From positions 1 through 64,000 of the forward strand of contig NZ_JABSNK010000013.1 in NCBI RefSeq assembly GCF_013294005.1: a stretch of 64,000 nucleotides of DNA, in the 5' to 3' direction. Made by a program: the position numbers and the translations under genes. The notes beneath the pieces are model-generated. The model saw only the letters and a list, made by a program, of their open reading frames with translations. It was not told the origin of the DNA and searched no databases. The DNA comes from Flavobacterium gelidicaeli. Its GTDB lineage: Bacteria > Bacteroidota > Bacteroidia > Flavobacteriales > Flavobacteriaceae. Shown here piece after piece: positions 1 through 7,813 of the stretch; within the stretch, counting starts at the first letter, position 1; each line of letters starts with the position of its first letter.

Positions 1-40
1 CTGATAAGACTTGAAGATCTAGATCTTCAAGTCTTATCAG
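1..40. repeat. Perfect 40-bp palindrome at window edge
   Basis: Two exact 20-bp arms meet without a loop; the left arm is CTGATAAGACTTGAAGATCT and the right arm is its reverse complement. There is no flanking T-run of the kind seen at the terminators in this window. It could be a dimer operator, a recombination or insertion scar, or part of a larger inverted repeat extending left of the window. Its function is not known. Confidence 0.9.
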
Positions 41-341
41 TAGGCTTTATTTAAACAAATAAGGAGTGTTGCATTTATCACTTGAATCTAAGAACTATTA
101 AAAATTGAAAAATATAAAAAGGAATATTTTCACAGATTTAAAAATTTTCTACCTTTAATTGAAAACAAAGAATATAATGATTAAAAAAACTAACGCACAA
201 CTGCGTTTACAAAAAATGGTAAGAAATATTTTATTAGTAGACAATATGCGGTTACCGAGTTCGTCGCCTTTAGAAGTCGTGAAACGTTAGCACTTAAATA
301 AATAATAAATCGCTTTACTAATAGGATATATTCTCAAAAAT
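41..341. other. Non-coding stretch, nothing recognised
   Basis: AT-rich sequence with no open frame of note. The GTTAGC-containing stretch near 285-292 resembles short motifs found after accessory genes at about 4268 and 4996, but no full repeat can be defined. Confidence 0.4.
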
Positions 342-1292
342 ATGAATATTTACAAAAAAAACACACTTTTTATAATTGGGTTAACGATAATTCTTTTCTT
401 AAATATTTTTTATGTTTTCTTATTTAGAAATAGTATTGACCAACCTGAATTACCAGATAGTTATAAAAGCTATAAAGCGTTTAGAGATACGACTACAAAA
501 TCTTTAAATTACGAAATAACAAAATTGAAAGGCAGTTGGTCTGAAAAAGATTCTTTTGAAGAACCAATCTTTGCGGAAAATAGTGATTTTGTCGTTCTAC
601 ATAGTAACCTTAGACCAAGTTCAAATGGAAAAAGTTTATTTTATAAATTGGATAAAAATGCTAAACTAGTAGATAGCATTCCGGATACATACTTTAATAT
701 TAGGAATGCATACTTAATAAACCAAGATAGCTATTGCACTTGGTTAACTGATGGTAACAAAGTTAATAAAAAATATATTGATATAAATAGCGATACCGAA
801 TGGGGGACTAAAAAAGTCCAAAAAGAATTTAAACTGCTTATGAACAAAGCGATATCAATAGATTTTTTTTATTACGATTATCTTTGGGAAGACCATAGTA
901 AAAATCATGAGGATAAAATTGATAAAGCTATCTTTTTAATTGATGGGAAATGGTACGCATTGTATGGTAAAGATTTAAACTTACCAATTTACCTTACTTT
1001 AAGTACACAAAAAGAAGAATTATTCAGATCTAAATTTACTCACACTCTTTTAGCTGATTATTTTCATAAAACTAATAGTATAGGGAGCAATGAAATCATA
1101 TGGAATGGCAATGCCTATTTTAACTTTATTAAAGAAAAAGATACATTGAAAATTTTTCAAAAAATGGAATTTAACGGCGAAAAAGAAGATTTATTTCTAA
1201 CTTATTACGGAAGCAAAAACATTAATTTCTATTTAATTTTAAATGAATATTCAGAAGGTTACCACATAATAAAACCTATATCCAATAAATAA
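342..1292 (+). CDS. Hypothetical membrane-anchored protein (316 aa)
   Basis: I do not recognise a family. An N-terminal hydrophobic segment (about residues 9-28) preceded by lysines suggests a signal anchor, with the remaining ~285 residues outside the cytoplasm. The body is rich in K, N, Y and aromatic residues, has no obvious catalytic motif and no cysteine pairs. The stop codon overlaps the next start by one base (TAATG), so the two genes are probably translated together and may work as a pair. Low-GC, lineage-restricted character fits an accessory gene. Confidence 0.7.
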   Translation: MNIYKKNTLFIIGLTIILFLNIFYVFLFRNSIDQPELPDSYKSYKAFRDTTTKSLNYEITKLKGSWSEKDSFEEPIFAENSDFVVLHSNLRPSSNGKSLFYKLDKNAKLVDSIPDTYFNIRNAYLINQDSYCTWLTDGNKVNKKYIDINSDTEWGTKKVQKEFKLLMNKAISIDFFYYDYLWEDHSKNHEDKIDKAIFLIDGKWYALYGKDLNLPIYLTLSTQKEELFRSKFTHTLLADYFHKTNSIGSNEIIWNGNAYFNFIKEKDTLKIFQKMEFNGEKEDLFLTYYGSKNINFYLILNEYSEGYHIIKPISNK

Positions 1293-1729
1293 TGAAGATA
1301 AAACTATCCTATAAAAAAGTGTTATTTACAGCTTTTTTAGTTACTGTCGAATATTTGTATTTCATTAATGATGTTCATCACGCTGGAATTTGGTCAGGGT
1401 TGGAAGAACTGTTTTATTATGTATTTGCTATAATACTTTTTTTTATTACAATTTCATACTGCTATTTAATCCAATTATTGGAAGAGAAAAATTTTATAGC
1501 CCCTCAACTATTTTTTAGATTCGCAATTCCATATTTAATTATTTGTGTATTGTACTGGATTTTTTTAAATAATATTGATGGTAATTATTTTTATTCGCAT
1601 CAGCAGTACACATTTAATGAATATATAGAGAGATTAAGAAATCCTTTAAAAATAATAAAAAATATTGCAGTAATGTGTCTAACTGTATCATGTGTTCTAT
1701 CAATAAATAAAATAAATAAACAATTATAA
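1292..1729 (+). CDS. Hypothetical four-helix membrane protein (145 aa)
   Basis: Four hydrophobic segments (about residues 10-28, 37-63, 73-92 and 119-137) fill most of the protein, so it should be an integral inner-membrane protein. No family recognised. The start is fixed by the one-base TAATG overlap with the upstream membrane-anchored gene, which suggests translational coupling. The second helix is followed by a charged cytoplasmic loop (LEEKN). No catalytic residues can be proposed. Confidence 0.7.
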   Translation: MKIKLSYKKVLFTAFLVTVEYLYFINDVHHAGIWSGLEELFYYVFAIILFFITISYCYLIQLLEEKNFIAPQLFFRFAIPYLIICVLYWIFLNNIDGNYFYSHQQYTFNEYIERLRNPLKIIKNIAVMCLTVSCVLSINKINKQL

Positions 1730-1881
1730 TTATTCTCGATATACTAAGTCAGATTTTTCGTTTCCCTGCCTTGATTGCCTTAGTAAACGTTGCTTTCTGG
1801 TTTAGAAAAAAATACTAGCCTACTGTATCCTAATTCAGTATAAACCAACCCTAACAAACTTATGCCGTAATTCACTAATTA

Positions 1882-1897
1882 AGTAGTAGCTACTACT
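1882..1897. promoter_or_regulatory. 16-bp perfect palindrome, possible operator
   Basis: AGTAGTAGCTACTACT is exactly self-complementary. It lies about 225 bp before the NirB-like pseudogene, in a stretch (1730-2120) with no gene. A second imperfect dyad (TGCGG ... CCGCA) lies at about 1914-1936. Both could be remnants of the control region of the lost nitrite-reductase gene; this is inference. Confidence 0.3.
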
Positions 1898-2120
1898 ATT
1901 TAATTTATGATTTTGCGGTATTTATAATTACCCGCATACTCATTTTAAAGCATTACCCCAGATCTTATAAAACAGAGTCTTGCCATTTCATTTTCTTTAT
2001 ATTTTATCCATTATTACCATTATATTATAGTAGACCATCGATTTTGAATATATTCTGCTTAATTAACAACATATTATTAAGTATTATACGTGCATTTATT
2101 AAGTAGCATTTGATTTATTT

Positions 2121-2453
2121 ATGATTAATATAATAGTAGTTGGAAACGACATGGTAGGTTTCAACTTTTGTAAAAAATTCATATCTAAACCATTACAAGA
2201 AAAACATCAAATCACCGTTTTTAGAGAAGAACCAAGTTACGTCTAGTATCGTGATTATATAAATATACTTCGCAGGAAAAAACTGCTAACGACTTGTCTA
2301 CATCTAATTTAAAAATGGTATATCAAAAATAATATTATACCAAAAAAAATTTCATTAATAGACGAATTAAACTTAAACGGAGAAGAATACGCAACTGCCT
2401 CTCGTCCTTTGAAAATAGTTGATAGAGACGTTTCTGCTGACTTTTTAGATTAA
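2121..2453 (+). pseudogene. nirB: NirB-like nitrite reductase remnant (degraded)
   Basis: The first frame reads MINIIVVGNDMVGFNFCKKF and continues to ITVFREEPSYV before a TAG at 2244. This matches the N-terminus of the NAD(P)H nitrite reductase large subunit (FAD-binding Rossmann motif followed by the conserved EEP). After a frameshift, residues EKTANDLSTSNL match the family's segment following the flavin site. The rest of the ~830-residue protein is missing; a 38-codon open tail (2337-2453, containing ATASRPLKIVDRDVS) comes from a piece I cannot assign. Several stops and frameshifts exclude function. The next gene, DUF4202, is a family often found beside nitrate-assimilation genes, which supports a decayed nas/nir locus. 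Confidence 0.75.
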
Positions 2454-2483
2454 ATACGTATCTTTGATCATATCTCTTTCCTT

Positions 2484-3071
2484 ATGACAAAAACGCCATT
2501 TTATACCGCCTGTGAGTTGATTGATGCTGAAAACGCACAAGACCCAAATAGCGAACTATTCGAATCAAAAAGTTATCCAAAAGAATTATTATATTCGAAT
2601 AGAATGTATACTCAACTGATGGAATTTTATCCTGAAGCTTCAGAGGAAGTACAAATTGCTTCCAAAGCCCAGCACATTTGCAGGTGGAAAATAGCACGCA
2701 ATAGTTACCCAATGGATCGTGTAGGATACTTAACATGGAGGGGAGAATTGAAAAAATTTCATGCGGGCACTACGGCATCAATTTTAGAAAAAGTGGGTTA
2801 TGATGCTGCCTTTATTACTAGAGTTTCTTTCTTGATTGAGAAAAAGCAACTTAAAAAAGACGAAGAAACCCAATTACTGGAAGATGTAATTTGTTTGGTT
2901 TTTTTAGAATTTTATTTAGACCCATTTGTACAAAAACACGACAGGGAAAAAATGAAAAATATCATTCTTAAAACATGGAGCAAAATGTCTGATAAGGGAC
3001 ACCAAGAAGCTTTAAAAATTAACTATAGCGCTACAAATCTGCAATTAATAAAGGAATCACTTGGGTTGTAA
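2484..3071 (+). CDS. DUF4202 domain-containing protein (195 aa)
   Basis: The whole length resembles the DUF4202 family: a soluble, mostly helical protein with conserved blocks AEEVQIASKAQHI-like, CRWKIARNSYPMDRVGYLTWR and LEDVICLVFLEFY. The biochemical function is unknown. In Bacteroidota and other bacteria the family commonly sits in nitrate/nitrite assimilation clusters; here it is flanked by a broken nirB-like gene and a broken PilJ-type sensor fragment, so it may be a leftover of that cluster. The frame is intact (ATG at 2484) and full length for the family. It may survive because it has another role or because decay has not reached it. Confidence 0.85.
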   Translation: MTKTPFYTACELIDAENAQDPNSELFESKSYPKELLYSNRMYTQLMEFYPEASEEVQIASKAQHICRWKIARNSYPMDRVGYLTWRGELKKFHAGTTASILEKVGYDAAFITRVSFLIEKKQLKKDEETQLLEDVICLVFLEFYLDPFVQKHDREKMKNIILKTWSKMSDKGHQEALKINYSATNLQLIKESLGL

Positions 3072-3120
3072 TTTTATTTTGGAATAATAGAAAAGACCAA
3101 ACAAACTATTGAAAATCTAA

Positions 3121-3366
3121 ATTTTTAAAATTAAAGCAAATCTGTATTTTACTTTGATTACTATTGCTCATAGGGTATTACTAAGTCAATTACTCATTCA
3201 ACATAGCTTAAACAGTCAGCTTAATGATTCCCTAATAATCAATATTTCTGGTAAATAGTTCATATTAAGTCAAAAATTGGTCAAAGAAGCTTTAATATTA
3301 AACTTAGTTACTGCAATGGTAAAAATAAAGCAAGAAATTTTAGAGAAAAACTCTTCGAAAGACTAG
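3121..3366 (+). pseudogene. PilJ-type sensor kinase N-terminal fragment
   Basis: One frame reads through a first membrane helix (LYFTLITIA...) and then LNSQLNDSLIINISGK, a TAG stop at the place of the conserved GxQRMLSQ motif, and then LSQKLVKEALILN. This is the signature of the PilJ/NarX-like sensory domain (INxSGRQRMLSQ), found in nitrate-responsive histidine kinases. The frame ends at 3366 and the kinase part is missing. With the NirB-like remnant and DUF4202 it marks a lost nitrate/nitrite-responsive locus. The kinase-core pseudogene near 32.4-33.2 kb lacks a sensor part and could be its counterpart, which is speculation. Confidence 0.6.
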
Positions 3367-3445
3367 TAATAGTAGGTATTACGGGATTGTGATAAATACG
3401 GATAATCATAAAAAAATACGTAAACAAAAGGAAATCAATTAAACA

Positions 3446-4072
3446 ATGAAAAAAACATTCTTACTATTACTTCTTTGTTTTTCGTTTATGAAATGTAAAA
3501 AAAATAACGAAGCTCAATTAAGTTCCTTCAAAAATAAAGATATTAATGATATTGTAAGAACTGTGATTTCAGAAGATAGTCTAAATGTTTTGAAAAATGG
3601 AAAAGCTTCTAAAATGTTTTGTGAAGATTTAATTAAACTGAATATTTATATCGCGGAAAAAAGAAAAAAGAATAACTCAATTCATCCACCACCACCACCT
3701 CCGCCATCTTTTAATCGTATTTCCATCCAAAATTTATTGAATTATAACAAAAACGAAATGTTTTTCACTATTAAAGATTCTTTATTTTTACTTCAACAAA
3801 ACATAAATTCTCAAAGAATTAAAATTGAATTTAAAGAAAGTGATAACATTAATTTCACAACAAAACAAAGAGAAATTAATAAAAGAAAAAAAGGAGAATT
3901 ATATAACTTTTATGAAATGACGATACCCATTTTTTCTGTTGATAATGATAAAGCATACTTACAATTAAATCATTACTGTGGTCATTTATGTGGAAGTGGA
4001 ACAGCTATTTATCTAAAAAAAATTAATGGGAATTGGAAAATATTAGAAGAATGGCAGATTTGGATAAGTTAA
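3446..4072 (+). CDS. Putative lipoprotein with proline run (208 aa)
   Basis: MKKTFLLLLLCFSFMKCKKNN looks like a short lipoprotein signal with Cys17 as the likely lipidated residue, although the residues before it are a poor lipobox. A run of seven prolines follows HP at about residues 81-88. The C-terminal part contains YLQLNHYCGHLCGSG and ends KILEEWQIWIS, a pattern seen in small secreted proteins of unknown role in flavobacteria. No enzyme family recognised. It stands alone between a pseudogene fragment and an accessory repeat; AGGAAA lies shortly before the ATG. Confidence 0.7.
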   Translation: MKKTFLLLLLCFSFMKCKKNNEAQLSSFKNKDINDIVRTVISEDSLNVLKNGKASKMFCEDLIKLNIYIAEKRKKNNSIHPPPPPPPSFNRISIQNLLNYNKNEMFFTIKDSLFLLQQNINSQRIKIEFKESDNINFTTKQREINKRKKGELYNFYEMTIPIFSVDNDKAYLQLNHYCGHLCGSGTAIYLKKINGNWKILEEWQIWIS

Positions 4073-4210
4073 AAAAAACAAACAACTAAAAGGGTTTTCA
4101 AAAATAGCGCGATCTGTGGTAAATTCACGTTTATCTTTCGCAAGAAATTTTATCTTAGCCAAAAATCTCGTTTACGAAATTCGCCAATTATCCAAATCGT
4201 GAGACGTTTT

Positions 4211-4256
4211 CGATAAACCAAAAATTGAGCATTTACAAACTTTTAGCCTTCTAAAA
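4211..4256 (+). repeat. 46-bp direct repeat, copy 1
   Basis: The segment beginning CGATAAACCAAAAATTGAGC recurs at 5654-5699 in the same orientation with 2 mismatches in 46 positions. The two copies bracket 1.4 kb holding a small intact gene, a broken gene and a small membrane protein gene. A GTTAGCAG motif follows at about 4268. Confidence 0.85.
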
Positions 4257-4313
4257 TTTGTAAAATGTTAGCAGTAAGCGCCAAAAAATTCGTGAAATTA
4301 TAAAGAAAACATA

Positions 4314-4655
4314 ATGTACAAATATTATTTTCGCCCTGAATATGGTTCAAAAAATCTACTTATAGAATTTTTTAATAATAACAAAAACGATAATTTTATT
4401 CCCGATTTATTAAATACAATTGTAGAACTAGAGCCAAAGATTACAGATATAACTGATTTATGGATGAATGCTGAAATCATAATTAATATAGAATCTAATT
4501 TAGGCGAATTTTTTCTTTCAAAAGATATTTGGGGTTTAGCTTTTATAATTGCCGAAAATAATCAAAAATGTCTTTCAAGAATAAACTCAATATTAGACAA
4601 CTCAAAAAAATTTAATAAAGTAGAAGTGAATTTCGAAGATTATAAATTGAAATAA
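4314..4655 (+). CDS. Hypothetical small acidic protein (113 aa)
   Basis: A small soluble protein without signal peptide or membrane helix, rich in N, E, D and I. The layout (short, acidic, isolated, next to a decayed gene of similar character, bracketed by a repeat) is like orphan immunity proteins of polymorphic toxin systems. No toxin gene is visible nearby and no known immunity family is recognised, so that role is only a guess. The frame is intact from the ATG at 4314 to the TAA at 4653-4655. Confidence 0.6.
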   Translation: MYKYYFRPEYGSKNLLIEFFNNNKNDNFIPDLLNTIVELEPKITDITDLWMNAEIIINIESNLGEFFLSKDIWGLAFIIAENNQKCLSRINSILDNSKKFNKVEVNFEDYKLK

Positions 4656-4661
4656 AAACTT

Positions 4662-5002
4662 ATGGAATAAAGATTAATTTACGAATCAAGTAAAACACAT
4701 TTATATAAAATTAAGTGGACAAAGATTAAAGATACTGAAAGTGAATGGAAATTTTTAGGTACTGAAAATAGCGTAAACGAAAAAAAATTAGTGCCATTTT
4801 GAGTGATTTTTTTGAGGATAAACATCTTTACTTTATGCTTTCAAGAAAAGAAGCATTTCAAATGGAAAAAACAGAATTGGTCAAAAAGATACTTGAAATT
4901 TACAAAAACTGCAATTTTGTTATTTGGAATAAAACATTTCGAAAAGTAATTAAATTTAATAAGGTCGGAATATCCCGAAATGGAATATACGCCAACTGCT
5001 AA
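4662..5002 (+). pseudogene. Broken small gene (nonsense plus frameshift)
   Basis: Starting at the ATG 6 bases after the previous stop, codon 3 is TAA. The frame then reads RLIYESSKTHLYKIKWTKIK and on to LVPF before TGA at 4800. Losing one T from the run at 4797-4800 explains the break, because the next frame continues LSDFFEDKHLYFMLSRKEAF and runs to 5002. The reconstructed product would be about 112 residues, cytosolic and of unknown family. The downstream open part could only start at a TTG, so translation is unlikely. Confidence 0.7.
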
Positions 5003-5115
5003 CAGCTATTTTAATCTACCTAGATTTACTAAAGTCAATGCTTCACATCAAGTTTACAAAGTTCCAGTTATATTATATTAACAATACATTTTATCTAATT
5101 TTAAAATAATTACAA

Positions 5116-5586
5116 ATGAAAATATTCCCAACAAAAAATTTAAAGTTTAAATTACTGGATAGCAAAGCCGAAACTATAGAAAGATTAAAAAGAAGAACTG
5201 AATATTCAGAAAAAATGACATCTAACTTTACCGACAAATCTTTTCGAGGGATTTTAAATGGCGATGAGTTTAAAATTATTACTTCCGAAATTGGAAAAGG
5301 AGTTTTCTGTGTAATGACAGGAAAAATTGACACTAAAAATGGTTATGTGAATGTTGAAATAAATAAAGTCTTCCAATTTATATTTAGCATAATATGTGTG
5401 ATGCCTATTGTTGCTCTCATATTTGAAACATATAAAAATCCAAATGATATTTTAATTTTTATTTTAGTTGGAATTGGACAAATTTTAATTATTAGATATT
5501 TTTTTATTGGACTTTTTTTTGCAAAAATATCTAAACAAAGCCTAAATAGACTCAAAGATGTATTAGATATTGAATTTCAAGAATAA
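5116..5586 (+). CDS. Hypothetical two-helix membrane protein (156 aa)
   Basis: The N-terminal ~80 residues are soluble and basic (two KRR-type clusters; SFRGILNGDEFKIITSEIGK), followed by two closely spaced hydrophobic helices at about residues 88-107 and 115-137 and a short polar tail. The layout suggests a cytoplasmic domain attached to a membrane hairpin. No family recognised. It sits within the segment bracketed by the 46-bp direct repeat. The ATG at 5116 is preceded only by AT-rich sequence, as is usual for this lineage. Confidence 0.65.
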   Translation: MKIFPTKNLKFKLLDSKAETIERLKRRTEYSEKMTSNFTDKSFRGILNGDEFKIITSEIGKGVFCVMTGKIDTKNGYVNVEINKVFQFIFSIICVMPIVALIFETYKNPNDILIFILVGIGQILIIRYFFIGLFFAKISKQSLNRLKDVLDIEFQE

Positions 5587-5653
5587 AAATCTAGAAATAA
5601 AATTATTTTGAACAAGCTAGGTTTAATGGAATTACCGTTTAGCATAAGATATT

Positions 5654-5699
5654 CGATAAACCAAAAATTGAGCATTTACGAACTTTTAACCTTCTAAAA
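5654..5699 (+). repeat. 46-bp direct repeat, copy 2
   Basis: Second copy of the repeat at 4211-4256, same orientation, differing at two positions. It lies in the 260-bp gap between the two-helix membrane protein gene and the ribB promoter region. Confidence 0.85.
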
Positions 5700-5780
5700 G
5701 CACCAAAATATTATACGTTATTTTAAAACGAAAAATGTATACTAATTTAAAAAAAGAGATACCTTAAAATTTTTAATTAT

Positions 5781-5805
5781 TTGACTTACATCAAATTTTT
5801 TGATG
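5781..5805. promoter_or_regulatory. FNR/Crp-like box upstream of ribB operon
   Basis: TTGAC-TTAC-ATCAA (5781-5794) differs by one base from the FNR/DNR consensus TTGAT-N4-ATCAA. It overlaps a second dyad CATCAAA-TTT-TTTGATG (5789-5805), and a third CATCAAA half-site lies at 5825-5831. The operon encodes its own Crp/Fnr-family protein as second gene, so autoregulation is likely. This is inference from motif shape and context. Confidence 0.5.
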
Positions 5806-5816
5806 AAAAACTACTT

Positions 5817-5824
5817 TAGATTTG
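5817..5824 (+). promoter_or_regulatory. Bacteroidota -7 element for ribB operon
   Basis: TAGATTTG matches TAnnTTTG exactly and lies 22 bases before the ribB ATG. No clear TTG element is found at the expected -33 spacing, which fits activation from the FNR-like dyads just upstream. Confidence 0.5.
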
Positions 5825-5846
5825 CATCAAATAATTTATAGAAAAA

Positions 5847-6509
5847 ATGGAAATTACACAATTGAAACCCTTGCCAAAAATTGATAAAAATAGTCAAGAA
5901 CGTTTAGAGAAAGCACTAAAACAGCTGCAAAATGGAGGTGGGGTTATTTTAGTAGATGATAAAAACAGAGAAAATGAAGGCGACCTAATATTCTCTGCTC
6001 ATAATATGACTGTTGAAGGTATGGCGCTCATGATTAGAAAATGTAGTGGTATAGTATGCCTATGTTTAACTAATGAAAAAGCTGATTTACTTGACTTACC
6101 CTATATGGTTAAAGAAAATACAAGTAGTTTTCAAACACCGTTCACCGTTACTATAGAAGCAAAAGAAGGTGTAACCACAGGTGTTTCAGCAAAAGATAGA
6201 TTAAAAACCATCCAAGTCGCTTGCAATGATAATGCTAAAAGCAATGATTTAGCAAGACCAGGGCATATTTTTCCATTAAGAGGAAGGGATAATGGCGTAT
6301 TCGATAGAGCAGGTCATACTGAAGGTAGCATTGATTTAATGAAATTAGCTGGTTTGAAACCCGAAGCAGTATTGTGCGAATTAATGAATGACGACGGAAC
6401 AATGGCAAACAGAGATACCATAATCGAATTTGGAATAGAACACGATTTGGTTGTTTTATCTATTAAAGATATTATGGAATATCGTAAATTTGTCAGAGAC
6501 TACAATTAA
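5847..6509 (+). CDS. ribB: 3,4-dihydroxy-2-butanone-4-phosphate synthase
   Basis: Converts ribulose 5-phosphate to 3,4-dihydroxy-2-butanone 4-phosphate plus formate, supplying the four-carbon unit of riboflavin. Family signatures are present: the acidic loop [12 protein letters not shown] (about residues 38-49), RPGHIFPLR (about 143-151) and the C-terminal [15 protein letters not shown] with [11 protein letters not shown]. The length (220 aa) is that of stand-alone RibB; there is no GTP cyclohydrolase II domain. It is first in a compact operon; the stop is followed directly by the ATG of a Crp/Fnr regulator. No other rib gene is near, so this may be a regulated extra copy. An FNR-like box lies upstream. 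Confidence 0.93.
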   Translation: MEITQLKPLPKIDKNSQERLEKALKQLQNGGGVILVDDKNRENEGDLIFSAHNMTVEGMALMIRKCSGIVCLCLTNEKADLLDLPYMVKENTSSFQTPFTVTIEAKEGVTTGVSAKDRLKTIQVACNDNAKSNDLARPGHIFPLRGRDNGVFDRAGHTEGSIDLMKLAGLKPEAVLCELMNDDGTMANRDTIIEFGIEHDLVVLSIKDIMEYRKFVRDYN

Positions 6510-7085
6510 ATGACAAATTATCCTGAACTTACTACCTACATTAAAAAAAATATTGATGTAGATGAGCATGACTTAAAAATCATTCTATCTTATTTTAAAC
6601 CAATTGAAAAGGATAAAAATGAAATTTTACTTGCTCACGGAAAAGTGAGTGAAGTTAGTTATTTCATCCTGGAAGGCTGCCTAAGAATATTTTACATCAA
6701 TGATGTTGATAAAGAAGTTACTCGTTATATTGCCTTTGAAAACCATTGGGCAACGGCTCTTGTTAGTTTTATAACTAATGAGCCAGCTCAAGAAACAATT
6801 CAGGTCATTGAAAAAAGCAAAATTTTATACATTAGTCATGATGATTTTAGACATCTAATGAAAACTATTCCTAAATGGAAGGAATTTTATAGTATCTATT
6901 TAGAAAAAGCTTATGTCAATAATTCAAAAAGACTAATGTCATTTACCACTTTAGATGCTTCTGAAAGATACAATCAATTATTTAAAATTAATCCAACTAT
7001 TGTTAAACGTCTACCAAACAAAATAGTAGCTTCTTATATCAATATATCTCAAGAAACCTTGAGCAGAATAAAGTCTAAAATCTAA
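6510..7085 (+). CDS. Crp/Fnr family transcriptional regulator (191 aa)
   Basis: An N-terminal cyclic-nucleotide-binding-like beta barrel (about residues 20-120, with ILEGCLRIFYI and the aromatic/basic core) is followed by a short C-terminal helix-turn-helix (NKIVASYINISQETLSRIKSKI in two parts), as in the ~190-residue Crp/Fnr proteins common in Bacteroidota. No N-terminal cysteine cluster is present, so it is not an iron-sulfur FNR; a ligand or haem cannot be inferred. The start abuts the ribB stop with no gap. FNR-like dyads before ribB are plausible self-binding sites. Confidence 0.88.
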   Translation: MTNYPELTTYIKKNIDVDEHDLKIILSYFKPIEKDKNEILLAHGKVSEVSYFILEGCLRIFYINDVDKEVTRYIAFENHWATALVSFITNEPAQETIQVIEKSKILYISHDDFRHLMKTIPKWKEFYSIYLEKAYVNNSKRLMSFTTLDASERYNQLFKINPTIVKRLPNKIVASYINISQETLSRIKSKI

Positions 7086-7170
7086 TTTAATTACCTAATT
7101 TTTAATTAGAGATTACTTCTAAAAAAGATACTGGTTAAATAAAAAGTGCAGATAAAAAGTCAGAATAAAA

Positions 7171-7521
7171 ATGAACATAAATGAATTAGTTGGATCCTTC
7201 AATATTGTAGGAAGCAATCAAGATGCCGAAGAGAATAACTATAAAGGGAGACTAACTTTAGCCCTTGATATTAATAACCGAATTACAGCAAAATGGTTTA
7301 TCAATAACGAACAACTACAAAAAGGCACAGGATTTTTCAAAAATGACATTCTCGTTATAAATTTTAATTATAAAGGCGAAAATGATAAAACCTTTAAAGG
7401 TGTTGTCGTTTATCGTTGTCTGTCTAAAGATTTATTAGATGGCTTTTGGTCTGAGAAACATGGTGATCCACTTTATCTAGGTACTGAGCGTTGTTTTAGA
7501 ATAAATGAATTCCTGAATTAG
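7171..7521 (+). CDS. Hypothetical small beta-rich protein (116 aa)
   Basis: No signal peptide or membrane helix. The pattern of alternating hydrophobic strands (GRLTLALDINNRITAKWFI, VINFNYKG, FKGVVVYRC, LLDGFWSEKHGDP) suggests a small beta barrel or lipocalin-like fold, but no family is recognised. It lies 85 bases after the Crp/Fnr gene on the same strand and may be the third gene of the ribB operon. FWSEKHGDPLYLGTERC near the end is a distinctive block for searching. Confidence 0.65.
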   Translation: MNINELVGSFNIVGSNQDAEENNYKGRLTLALDINNRITAKWFINNEQLQKGTGFFKNDILVINFNYKGENDKTFKGVVVYRCLSKDLLDGFWSEKHGDPLYLGTERCFRINEFLN

Positions 7522-7539
7522 AATTTCAATTTTATAATT

Positions 7540-7813
7540 AATATTTCCCTAGTTACCAAATTGTCAGTTCGAGCGGAGTCGAGAACCTTTTAAATTAAAA
7601 TTTCAATCATAAAGCATCTCCAAAGGATGTGACACTAAACTTTCAAGAGTAATATTTCCCTAGTTACCAAATTGTCAGTTAGAGCGGAGTCGAGAACCAA
7701 TTTAAATTCAGGATGCCATCATAAAGCATCTCGACTCCGCTCGATGTGACAATATTTTCACTAATTATAATTTCATTGTTACCACACTGTCAGTTCGAGC
7801 GGAGTCGAGAAAC
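7540..7813. repeat. Tandem copies of a 'GAGCGGAGTCGAGA' intergenic repeat
   Basis: A unit of about 100 bp occurs twice (about 7540-7632 and 7651-7753), followed by a third partial head (about 7790-7812). The first 47 bp match almost exactly between copies. In the second copy the right arm TCTCGACTCCGCTC is the exact complement of GAGCGGAGTCGAGA, giving a hairpin; in the first copy the right arm has decayed. A related core is at 22577-22597. It resembles REP-like short palindromic elements of flavobacterial intergenic regions. Confidence 0.8.

Noticed and set aside
2482..2736. 84-codon minus-strand frame over the DUF4202 gene
   Set aside because: Shadow of the DUF4202 coding frame, which has family-wide conserved motifs.
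241..5010. Integron-like attC sites suggested by GTTAGC/GCTAAC motifs near gene ends
   Set aside because: The motifs do not satisfy the GTTRRRY core rule, are not paired with a matching RYYYAAC at proper spacing, and no integrase is visible.
7540..7813. CRISPR array
   Set aside because: Repeat spacing is irregular, unit length about 100 bp with internal hairpin, and no cas genes are present.
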